In this document: in pieces, positions 45,165 to 55,400 of the stretch
How positions within the stretch are numbered: position 1 is the stretch's first letter
Layout of the letters: the number at the start of each line of letters is the position of its first letter
Source of the DNA: Casuarina equisetifolia
Lineage: Eukaryota > Streptophyta > Magnoliopsida > Fagales > Casuarinaceae
Assembly: GCA_028551475.1 (NCBI GenBank)
Contig: CM052354.1
Location: forward strand, 6,888,001 to 6,952,000
Direction: 5' to 3'
DNA length: 64,000 bases
The notes under the pieces: generated by a model
What the model was told of the DNA's origin: nothing
Database searches by the model: none
The model's input: the letters and a program-made list of their open reading frames with translations, nothing else
Program-made: the position numbers and the translations under genes

Positions 45165-46854
45165 ATGTTAGACTCTCTTCCAGACGAGGTTTTCTTCGAA
45201 ATCCTGTCACGACTACCAATGAAGGAAATTATCAGATCCAGGTGCGTTTCCAAAACATGGTGCTCTCTCATCTGCAGCCCTGACTTCATCGCCACCCACC
45301 TCAACCGCTCTCTTTCCAACCCCGGAAACCCACCATATCTTCTCTTCCGTCATTTGGATGGCCGACTTAAGAAGGCACGTCTCACTCTTCATTCTTCCGA
45401 CGTCCCTTTCTCTAGCAATAATTTCACAGAATTGCGTACCTATTGCGTACCTCCCACCTGAACATCCACAGGTTAAGGATCATAGCCGGCTCATCTAACG
45501 GCCTACTTTGTCTCGCGAGTAGCTTTTGGCATCTCTACTCTGGGCGTTTCTCTGGCGTATATGTTCTCTGGAACCCTTCGATTCAGAAAGCCGTAACCCT
45601 TCCCAACCCTGATGCTGAAATAGGATATTGCAATAAATATATTACTTCTCTAGGCTTTGGGTATGTTCCCAAGACCGATGATTACAAACTAGTGAGGCTT
45701 GTGTTTTGCTACCCCCACCTTCTTAGCAATATTGACGATATTGTATACGGAATCGCAGATTGGGTTCAGATTTATACTCTTCGAAACCACGCTTGGCGCA
45801 CTGTTAGAGTCCATGGCCCTCCCTATCATATGAGGAAGTGTTGGTTTAGGAGAAAAGTTGTTTGCAGCGGAAAAGCTCGTGATAGGGAAATGTTTGTGAT
45901 AGGTTTGGAAAGACAAAGCTTGACAGGATGTTGAACGTGGAGCCCTTGTCTCCAAAGTAGTTGGAAGGAAGAGAAGGAAGAGAAAGAAGAAAGCTCTTTA
46001 TTGAAAGACTTGAAAGGCTTTAAAGTTTTTTGGTACATCTATTTACTGCACACACGGTGGTATTTATAACCAAACCACCACTTATACAGCCTATTATTTT
46101 TGACTTTACAAGCCACTATTGTTGACATTACAAGCCATTATTGTTGACTTTGGTTACAAGCTTTTGTTATTATCTTTGACTGGAATAATCCAGACCTGCC
46201 GGAACTTTGTAGAATTTTCTTTTTTCACCGTCTAACTCTTTTGGCTGGTCTCCATAATGCACCTTCAGGAATTCTCTGGATCTTGATCTTGCTGGAACGT
46301 TCTTTTCAGAAAAATGCATTAAACTCAACAGAAAGTGCAACTCGGCAGCCTTCTTACACGGCACAGTCCACTGGCCGGCGTACATTGAACAGCACAGGGG
46401 TGAAAGGCGCCATGTGATCGTGTCGTTTGATTTGGCAGATGAGGCGTTTCGTGAAGTGGGTATGCCCGAGAGTTTAGAGAACACTTCCGATTGTGAGGTT
46501 GCTGTCCTCAATGGTTTGATTGTTCTTGTCCAGCAACGATACAATTACCAGGAGCCAAGGACCGTGTGGGTAATGAAAGAGTATGGTAAGGTTGAATCTT
46601 GGACCAAGCTGTTCGATATAGAGATGCTTGGTGACATCGAAATTTTTGGTCGCAAAATGCTTTATTTCGATCGAGTGATAGGCTTTAAAGAGACTGGTGA
46701 GACTCTACTGGAGATGGGAGGAGACTTGTTTTCTTACGAGCCAAGCAGCCAGCGAACCGTATCTCTTCCCTTTTATGGTCGAAAATGGTCGTTTTTCCTA
46801 GATAAATATGTAGAAAGTCTAGTCCTGTTGAATGTACCAGGCACAGATCTGTAG
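45165..46854 (+). pseudogene. F-box gene F6, disrupted by 11-bp duplication and a solo LTR
   Basis: An F-box gene otherwise like its neighbours: SLPDEVFFEILSRLPMKEII at the start, VLWNPSIQKAVTLPNPDAE, LGFGYVPKTDDYKLVRLVF, and FFLDKYVESLVLLNVPGTDL at the end. An 11-bp tandem duplication (TTGCGTACCTA at 45432-45442, repeated at 45443) shifts the frame after TELRT and gives a stop at 45461. The frame resumes from 45454 to 45838. A 492-bp solo LTR then interrupts it, and the frame continues from 46336 to the usual stop. The 5' part could still give a 98-residue F-box-only peptide. Without the two lesions it would have a normal length. The leader is in frame, as in other copies. Confidence 0.92.
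45839..46330 (-). mobile_element. Solo LTR, Ty1/copia-like, inserted in F6
   Basis: 492 bp with TGTTG...CAACA termini (the TG...CA rule). It is flanked by near-identical 5-bp direct repeats, GGAAG at 45834-45838 and GAAAG at 46331-46335. In minus orientation it has a TATAAATACC box (near 46060) followed about 90 bp later by AATAAAGAGC, the usual promoter to poly(A) order of a plant LTR. No internal region is present, so it is a solo LTR left by LTR-LTR recombination. It is younger than the F-box duplication. Confidence 0.88.
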
Positions 46855-46991
46855 GAACCGATTTAACTTTGCAAGTCGAAGAATGTAAATCAATTGGGAG
46901 TATGTCCGAAATTTCAACTTTTCTTTCTCATCAACGATTTCTCATAGAAGTCCAAAGTACAAATGTCAAGACTCAGCAATTTTAATAGGCA

Positions 46992-47495
46992 CATCAATAC
47001 GACTTAAAGCTGCAAAGGAATTCTACACTTCTGACTCCGTGTTGACATTTGGCAGGACCTACACCAGCATTGAGGGGGTTTAGGTGGAATGGGTTCCTCT
47101 CTCTAGGAGGACTCACAGGAGGAAGTTCTTTCCTACTAGTATCATTATGCTGTGGTAGAAATTCCTGGACTTCCTTATCTTGGTTGCCCCTGATTCGCTT
47201 TGGTTTATTAGCACTCGGTATAGCCTGCTCTTTAGTTGTCCCTGCAGTAGCTTGTTTAGCCTTCATTTTCTCAATTTGCCGTAACTTTTTTCGACACACT
47301 AAGGCCTCATGTCCCTGTAGGTGGCAGTGTGTACAATACCCAATCTTGGTATTGTACTCTATCTTTTGCCACTGTTTTCCAATAGTACCGAAATTGAGAT
47401 GAACTCTACTTTGTTTGGCTATGGCCACACAAATTCTTCCACCCATATTGTTTGTCATATTGAGGGTGCAAATATCAGCCTTCAAGAACTGGAGG
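46992..47495 (-). mobile_element. LINE (L1-type) ORF1 fragment at a duplication junction
   Basis: The minus strand has a 163-codon frame (46994-47485) with a CCHC zinc knuckle, YCTHCHLQGHEALVC, preceded by GGRICVAIAKQSRVHL and WQKIEYNTKIG. This is the DUF4283/zf-CCHC_4 arrangement of plant L1-type LINE ORF1 proteins. A lysine-rich tail follows (KLRQIEKMKAKQATAG). There is no reverse transcriptase and no poly-A tail. The left border falls in the F6 3' flank (after TTTTAATAGGCAC) and the right border falls inside AP2M exon 13 sequence, so it fills a rearrangement breakpoint. Confidence 0.75.
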
Positions 47496-49610
47496 ACTCA
47501 ACAGTGTTGTACCCGCTCCTCTCATACCTGCAGAACATTTGTTAGCAAACCAATGAGGTAAATGCCATACTATTAAATACATACCTGAGCGTAATTTTAA
47601 CCTTGAAAAATTACCTTAAGGAAATGGACACGTAAAACCAGAGCTGTAAACGTAGGAACCTGCAGAAAAAATTGTTAAGAAGTAAGTTCTTTACCTTCTG
47701 GGTACAAGTGAAATAACATGGCAAATCTATATGAACATGCAGATCAAGTATGATACTAAAAACTGGGAGTTGAAAATGTGTATATTTCTGGTTAGCTTTA
47801 TGTACACCGCTTGTATCATAATGTTTGGCCATATGAAAGGACCAGTAATTAATAGCCTTGAGACTTAACACGTTTAAGCACTAAAAGGCAAGAAGTACAT
47901 ATATTAAACCAACTCAAAGATCATAAATCCTACAGAAAGACTTACACAAAATAAAAATGTTCAACATACAAAAACTTCTATAAAATTACTTTTTCAAGCT
48001 ACCAATGATCTTCATATCTCCATGCCTCAAGAAAAAAGGAGCAGACCAATTCCAAATGGCCGCAGAAGCTTATAAATGGAAATACTTTTTCAAACTAATA
48101 TAGCAGTTAAGTTGTCACATCATACCATATCATAGAACACCATTTGCAGTCTTGCATTCAAAAGGTATCAAAACATGCACTTGTACGGGATCAAAACATC
48201 CCGGGCTATGCTCCTTTCGGCAACATTATGCTTTAGTTCAATCTACAAAGAATCTTCTTTCCAGTCTTTAGCTTCTTTAATATGCACTTGTACAAAACCA
48301 TCATTAAATGATTAAGCACCTGGAACTCCATGTGAATAGGCGGCCTTGTCCAAGATTTATTTTCTGCCATTGTTGAAATCAACTCAACTTCTGCACTCAT
48401 GGTTGGTTTAGTTTGCCTATGAAAGTATTTTATCTTGAAACATTTCAAGCACTAATTGAAAACATCAACTGAAATAAAACAAAGCTAAATCAACTTATAA
48501 AAGCTGAAAAAACTACCAGAACAAACTAGGAAATAAATATTTGAAATTTTTTTATTTTGTAAGAGGTCTTGGCTGATCACAGCTTCATTGCCTCCCGTAA
48601 CTTACTAAAAGCTTTAGCAATCAGGGGATATATTTAGCATACTTTTCATAATACCTCTATAAGGAAAGAAGGAACAAAGTGGAAAAAGAACAACTACAAG
48701 TTGGCAAACTAAAATACTCACTTCCAAACCAAGTAATCAATAAGGGCATTGTATTTTGCTCAACCTAATGTTACTTGGAAACTTGTTTTTGCCGTTTTCT
48801 TTGGTATTGGAGTTTTAAATTTTAATGACAACACCAAGTGCAAACATTTTTGCACCTAAGACACTTTTTACCTAAACATACACACATCAGCCCATGGAAA
48901 ATCTGCTTAACCAGTGACACTTTTTCACACAAAATGAACACAAGCCTTAACATTCACTTCCATGCATGTTCAACCAAGTTCCTTAATTGTTGGCAACACT
49001 CGGAATGGAGGATTAACACCCTCAGTGATATGATACCTATGGAGGATTAAAGGAAGTGAGTAATACTTGAGAACAAAAGGCTAAAAATCAAAAATAAAAT
49101 ATGATGGAATGATTGGTTCCTTAGTTGTCGTATTAATGATGGGATACATACTAAAATTTAAATTTTAAGAAGCTAATCACATAAATATTTGTGAAACGCC
49201 ACTTGATAGAAATAATTCTAAATACAAATTTGAATCTACAAAAATATATGAGCCTCCAAGATGAAGGTTTCCTTCAAAAGGTATCAACTTGATATATTTC
49301 TAAAAGACTAAAGGCTTCCATCAAAAAGCATCTACTTGATATATTTCTAAAAGACAAGAAAAGAAGCATTTCATATATACACTTTGCGGACAATGGCATT
49401 CCAACATAAATAGCATTGCTACAAAGGCCAAGCACGATGAAAACTTGCATCTAGAGGGAGAGTGGAATATGAAATTGAAAGTGCCTTGACAGGCAACAAA
49501 TAAATTGGGCCACTCCAAGATATTCCATATATCATTAATACCGACAAATAAAAGAATCATTGAACAAAAGCAACAACTCATTTTAAGTGAAAGAAGAGCA
49601 TTTCAGCTTT
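47496..49610 (-). pseudogene. AP2M partial duplicate (exons 9-13 with introns)
   Basis: Matches 52445-55060 of the AP2M gene, introns included, so it is a segmental and not a processed copy. Exon-13-like sequence is cut at 47496 by the LINE fragment and reads out of frame (GTATGAGAGGAGCGGG). Exon 12 is near 47614-47660. Exon 11 near 48320-48434 keeps [20 protein letters not shown] but has lost its acceptor. Exon 10 is near 48730-48880 with an internal insertion, and exon 9 is near 48940-49040. Similarity continues through intron 8 to about 49610. It cannot make the C-terminal cargo-binding domain. Confidence 0.88.
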
Positions 49611-50639
49611 TTACTGGCTTCAAATTAACATTCTTTCAATCAAAACGGCTTAACCAGGTTGTCTTCTTCGTGAACGGTGTATAATACATAGTAATAATGA
49701 TAACACGAAAAATCTGTTCAAATTTCTTCAGTTGCTTATCGTTTAACCAATGCTGGAGCCTGACTTGGGCAGTTTATTCCTCATATGTGGATGTAGGGGA
49801 AGGATGGGATTCAAAGTATAAATGATTTGGCAGAAAATGGAAGAAAATTGGTGTTTAGTTAGGGCAGTGGCGACATTTTTTCTCCAACCGCCGTTGCAGC
49901 TGTAATACACCTACATCCATTAGGCCAGTATTTATCTATCTCCTTTGAACATCCTCTTGCAAACTTAGTTTTCATTGTTCCAATTTCTTCTTCCCCGTTC
50001 TGTTGTTTATAATTTGCAACTAGGATGGTATGAGATTCATAACTTTACGTACCAACCACAAAATTCTTAAAAAAAATCCAATGGTCTTAATAATGCGACA
50101 AGTTCAAGGACTTGCAATACATACTAGGTAATTTTCAGAAAATGTTTCCGGCCACTTGTTGGCCAATTAGACTTCTACCCGATCTGCAATAGACTTCAAG
50201 AAGGACAGCATTTTCTCCACCACTTTTGAATCCGTGAACTCTACGTAGTTCTGCTACATAAATGGAAACTAGATCTTGCAGAACAATCATTTAAATATGG
50301 TAATTGTAATTAATTTACAAACTTAAGCAGTGTGGTATAATATGTATACAACTATAGACTTAATTTACATAGAAAATGTTATATAAGGAAACAATTAATT
50401 CTAATGAAATCAGAAAACCCAATACAATCAAGAAACCTGATGTAATCAAGAGACCTAATATAACAATATACCATAATTGCATTGTTTCCATTAACAAAAA
50501 ATAATTACTGCTTTGGTTTTGAATATACTCATTGATCTTTAACTCTCTCTCAGAAATCCCAAGCTTTCATTCCAACTTTGAGCAAACCCACAATTGCACC
50601 CTGATTGCAGTAGCTATTTTCTTCATTGTAGCATTCACA
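49611..50639. other. F7 upstream module
   Basis: No gene. 49850-49980 recalls the block before F1 and F6 (TTCTCCAACCGCCGTTGCAG). The 18-bp minisatellite is at about 50400-50465, and the in-frame leader NCTLIAVAIFFIVAFTM ends at the F7 start. Confidence 0.55.
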
Positions 50640-51740
50640 ATGTTAGAGTCTCTTCCAAAGGAGGTTTTCTTCGAAATCCTGTCACGACTACCGGTGAAGG
50701 AAATTATCAGATCCAGGTGCGTTTCCAAAACATGGTGCTCTCTCGTCTGCAGGCCTGACCTCATCGCCACCCACCTTAACCGCTCTCTTTCCAACCCCGA
50801 ACATTCACCATATCTTCTCCTCTGTCGTAAGGATGGCCAACTTAAGAAGGCACGTCTCACTCTTCATTCTTCCGATGCCCCTTTCTCCAACATTAACTTC
50901 ACAGAATTGCGTAGCTCACTCCAGAACACCGACTGGTTTTGTAGCGTTGCCGGTTCATCTAACGGCGTACTTTGTCTCGTCACAAGATTTTCGGGTCCCG
51001 AGTTTGGTCCCGACCCTGGTCCATATGTTCTTTGGAACCCTTCTATTCAGAGAGCCGTAACCCTTCCCAACCCTGATGTCGGAATAAGATATGCTACTTC
51101 TGTCGGCTTTTCTTGCAATTACTATGATACTTCTGTCGGCTTGTCTTACAATTACTATGATACTTCTGTTGGCTTTGGGTATGTTCCCAAGACCGATGAT
51201 TACAAATTAGCAAGGCTTGTGTTTCCCTGCGGCGACCCTCCATATATTAAATACGGAATCGCACATTGGATTCAGATTTATACTCTTCGATCCCACGCTT
51301 GGCGCACTGTTAGAGTCCACGGCCCTCCCTATTATATAAGACGGGGAATCTCGGCAGCTTTCTTACACGGGGCACCCCACTGGCCGGCGTACATTGAGCA
51401 GCATGGGGGTAAAAGGAGCCGTGTGATCGTGTCGTTGGATTTGGCAGATGGGGCGTTTCGTGAAGTGGGTATGCCCGAGAGTATACAGAAGGAGGCTTAC
51501 GATTTTGATGTTGCTGTCTTCAATGGTTTGATTGCTGTTGTCCAGGGCGGAAACAAGTCGCCGGAGTCAAGGACCGTGTGGGTGATGAAAGAGTATGGTA
51601 TGGTTGACTCTTGGACCAAGCTGTTCGATATCAAATTGTTTGGTGACATCCCAGTTTATGGTGACAAAATGCTTTATTTCCAACGGGTGATAGGCTTCAG
51701 AGAGACTGGGGAGGCTCTACTGGAGGACTGGGGAGACTAG
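50640..51740 (+). CDS. F-box protein F7, truncated by premature stop
   Basis: A single exon of 366 residues from the conserved ATG. The frame is open upstream to 50532, through MIFNSLSEIPSFHSNFEQTH and the leader. F-box SLPKEVFFEILSRLPVKEII. FBA blocks: YVLWNPSIQRAVTLPNPDVG, VGFGYVPKTDDYKLARLVF, WIQIYTLRSHAWRTVRVHG and VWVMKEYGMVDSWTKLFDI. Two oddities. A 33-bp tandem duplication (51096-51128, 51129-51161) inserts TSVGFSCNYYD and TSVGLSYNYYD before the normal TSVGFGYV. The codon TTG of the DLFSYEPS block is TAG at 51738-51740, ending the protein LLEDWGD. The frame stays open after it to TAG at 51867, so about 40 conserved residues (FLDKYVESLVLLN) are lost. It may still bind SKP1. Confidence 0.88.
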   Translation: MLESLPKEVFFEILSRLPVKEIIRSRCVSKTWCSLVCRPDLIATHLNRSLSNPEHSPYLLLCRKDGQLKKARLTLHSSDAPFSNINFTELRSSLQNTDWFCSVAGSSNGVLCLVTRFSGPEFGPDPGPYVLWNPSIQRAVTLPNPDVGIRYATSVGFSCNYYDTSVGLSYNYYDTSVGFGYVPKTDDYKLARLVFPCGDPPYIKYGIAHWIQIYTLRSHAWRTVRVHGPPYYIRRGISAAFLHGAPHWPAYIEQHGGKRSRVIVSLDLADGAFREVGMPESIQKEAYDFDVAVFNGLIAVVQGGNKSPESRTVWVMKEYGMVDSWTKLFDIKLFGDIPVYGDKMLYFQRVIGFRETGEALLEDWGD

Positions 51741-51869
51741 TTTTCTTACGAACCAAGCAGCCAGCGAACTGTGTCTCTGGATAGTTTTCGAGGTCGAACA
51801 GGGTCGTTATTCCTGGATAAATATGTAGAAAGTCTTGTCCTGTTGAATGTACCAGGCACAGATCTGTAG
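51741..51869 (+). pseudogene. Untranslated remainder of F7 coding region
   Basis: In frame with F7 beyond its TAG: FSYEPSSQRTVSLDSFRGRT, then FLDKYVESLVLLNVPGTDL and the usual stop. Its intact frame suggests that the nonsense change is recent or that the end was under constraint until recently. Confidence 0.85.
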
Positions 51870-51959
51870 GAACCGATTTAACTTTGCAAGTCGAAGAATG
51901 GAAATCAATTGGTAGTAGTCCGAAATTTCTACTTTTCTGTTTCATCAATGATTTCTCAG

Positions 51960-52404
51960 TGATTTCCAAACTACAAATGTCAAAGTCAGAAATTTTAATA
52001 GGCACGAGAAAGCTCTTAACAGCAACATAATCATATAATGCCCAATTTTTGGCGACATAATGGCAGAGTCCTCAAATAAATTGCAATAAGAAAATATATG
52101 CCCAACACTTTGTACCAAAGACTCCCTAGAGTTCACCTAATGTCTTATGAGGTATACAACGATCACGCCAATAGCTCTCCAAATCAAGATCAGATAGTGA
52201 TGGTACAATAAAAAGTGCACACAGAAACAAAAGTCATTTTCTTACTATGTAGTATATATTACAGGAAAAAATTGATACTCTAGACCAAAAAAGAAAAAAG
52301 GAAAAAATATTGTTCCGAGCCACCAATAAAATCCTTCAGAGGGTAGGAAAACAAAATATTTCAATATCCAAAGGTCGTCAGAATCTCAGTAGCATTTGCA
52401 GTTT
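51960..52404 (-). other. AP2M 3' UTR and downstream flank
   Basis: Sequence just beyond the AP2M stop. Copies of it lie after F1, F3 and F4. Possible poly(A) signals cannot be assigned with certainty. F7 and AP2M converge, with about 540 bp between the F7 frame end and the AP2M stop. Confidence 0.6.
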
Positions 52405-55400
52405 CTAGCACCTAATCTCATAGGAACTAGCTTTGGTTATATAACGAACCCACTCAACAGTGTTGTACCCGCTCTTCTCCCATACCTGCAGAACATTTGT
52501 TAGCAAACCAATGAGGTAAATGCCATATTATTAAATACATATCTGACCGTAATTTTAACCCTGAAGAAATTACCTTAAGGAAACGAACACGTAAACCAGA
52601 TGCTGTGAACATAGGAACCTGCAGAAATAATTGTTCAATAAGTAAGTTCTCTACCTTCTGGATAAAAGTGAAATAACATGGCAGTCTGTATGAACATGCA
52701 GATCATGTATGATGCTAAAAACTGGGAGTTAAAACTGTGTATATTTCTGGTTAGCTTCATGTACACCGCTCGTACCATAATGTTTGGCCATATGAAAGGG
52801 CCAGTAATTAATAGCCCTGAGACTCAACACTTTTGAGCATTAAAAGGCAAGAAGAAGAGATGTTAAACCAAGCAACTCAAAAATTATTAATCCCACAGAA
52901 AGACTTCCACAAAACAAAAATGTTTGACATACAAAAACTTCTATAGGATTACTTTTCTGAGCTGCCAATGATCTTCATATCTCCTTGCCTCAAGAAAAAA
53001 GGAGCAGACCAATTCCAAATGGGTGCAGAAGCTTATAAATGGAAATACTTTTTCAAACTGATATAGCAGTTAAGTTGTCACATCATACCATATCATAGAA
53101 CACCATTTGCAGTCATGCATTCAACACAAGGGCAAGCAGATCATTACACATAGACATAACCTTCCTCAATATTTGCACATCCACAAACTTTTAGAGGGCA
53201 AAAAAGATATTGCCAAAACTTTAGAATTAAATTATGACCATTAGCTGCCCAGGATGAGATCCAATGCATAATAAGTTTTCTATGGAAAATGTATATCCCG
53301 AATATTAAACATTATTAAAATCCCAAGCTCCATTTTGACTGCTGGATTTGCCAAAGACAGCAATAAGCGTGCTACACATTAGAAGTTCCATTTTCACTTA
53401 GGAAATGTTACAGACAGCAATAAGTATGCAACATTAGAACTTAAATTTAGCAGTTTATAAACCAATTGGCTGTCAAAACATCCTGCCAATGCTCCTTTCA
53501 GCAACATTATACTCTAGTTCAATTTGCGAAGATTATTCTTTCCAATCTTTAGCTTATTCAACATGCACTTGTCCAAAACAATCATTAAATGATTAAGCAC
53601 CTGGAACTCCATCTGAATTGGCGGCCTTGTCCAAGATTTTTTTTCTGCCATCGTGGAAATCAGCTCAACTTCTGCACTCATGGTTGGCTCAGTTTGCCCA
53701 GGAAATTTTCTTATCCTGCAATAGTTTAAAAGCAATAATTGAGCAACATCAATTGAACTAAAACAAAGCTACTTCAACTTATAAAAACTGAAAAAACTAG
53801 AACATATTGGGAAATAAATCTTTGGAATTTTCTCTATTATCAGTCAAAAGGACAGTGGAAAATGGCTTTGCTGATCATAGCTACATTGCCTCCAGTAACA
53901 TACTAATAGTTTTAGTCCTCAGGGCATATATTTAGTGTACATTGCCTCCTGTAACATGCTAATAGTTTTAGCACTCAGGGCATATATTTAGCACAATTTT
54001 CATAATAACTCTATCAGGAAACAAGGAATGAAGTGGAAAAGGAACAAGTATAAGTTAGCAAACAAAAATACTCACTTCCAAACCAAGCAATCAATAGCTG
54101 CATTGTATTTTGCTCGACCTGATGTCACTTGGAAACTTGTTTTTGCTGTTTGCTTTGGTACTGGAATTTTAATGACAACACCAAGCGCAAACATTTTTGC
54201 ACCAAAGACGCTTTTCACCTGAACAATACATACATAAGTCCATGAAAAATCTGTTCAACCAGTGACGCTTTTCACAAAGATTGAAAAATTCAACATAGAA
54301 AATCACAAACCTTAACATTCACTTCCATGCGTGTTCGACCAAGTTCCTTAATTGTAGGCAATACCCGGAAGGGAAGATTAACACCCTCAGTGATACGATA
54401 CCTATGGAGGATTAAAGGAAGTGAGCAACAGCTAAGACCAAAAAGATAATTAAAAAAATGATGGAATGATTGGCAACACTAAACAAAGATGCACATCTCT
54501 GGTCTTATTTTAAAATTGTTGTATTAATGATAAGATACATACAAAAAGTTAATTTGTGTGAAGCAAATCACATAAAAATTTGTGAAATACCAAGTGATAG
54601 AAGCAGTTCTAAATGCAAATTTGAATCTACAAAAATATATGAGCCTCTAGTGTGAAGTCTTCCATCAAAAAGTATCTGCTTGATATATTTCACAAAGACA
54701 ACTACACTTTATGGACAACGGCATTCCAACATAAATAGAATTGCTGTGAAAGCCAAGTACGATAAAAACTTGCATCTGGAAAGAGAGTGGGGCATGAAAC
54801 TGAAAATGTTTATTTTGACAACGGTGTTCCAACATAAATAGAATTGCTGTGAAAGCCAAGTATGATAAAAACTTGCATCTGGAGAGAAAGTGAGGCATGA
54901 AACTGAAAATGTTTATAATGTCCAAGTGCAACTCAGGCGATGCCTTTACAGTCAACAAATGACTTGGGCCAGTCCAAGATGTTCCAGATATCATTAATAC
55001 CAACAAATGAAAGAATCATTAAACAAAAGCAACAATTAATTTGGAGTGAACGAAGAGCAAGTGAGACTCTTAGGGAAAATGGCAAATAATTTCGGCACAA
55101 AGTACACCCCCACAGTTGCAGGTACCATGCAGTGTTATATCCCCTCCAGGATATGCCAGATCTATGGCAGCAGATTGGCTTCCCATTTATCATTTCCAAG
55201 AGTTAGGGTGAGGCTCATGTGATCTCATGCTTAATGACAAGTCATTTTCAGATCAATAATATCAATGACAAACTTAATGCCCAAAAAAAAAATCCAAAGA
55301 CAATTGAAATAATATTCACTATTTTACAATCACAAAGACAAGAAACCAACACTAAGAAGATGGAGATAGCTTTAAAATGAAATGAGCATGACAAAAGAAA

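Noticed and set aside
45837-46330. The solo LTR in F6 acting as an intron (GT at its start, AG at its end)
   Set aside because: A GT...AG pair is present, but splicing it out does not keep the downstream frame, and the upstream 11-bp duplication already stops translation.
47049-47402. A 117-codon plus-strand frame
   Set aside because: It is the reverse of the LINE ORF1 fragment, which has a clear CCHC zinc knuckle on the minus strand.
21861-51869. The F-box array as a self-incompatibility S-locus
   Set aside because: F-box clusters of related type occur at S-loci, but no T2-type S-RNase or S-receptor kinase is in the window, and the proteins resemble general CPR1/At3g06240-type F-box proteins more than SFB/SLF.
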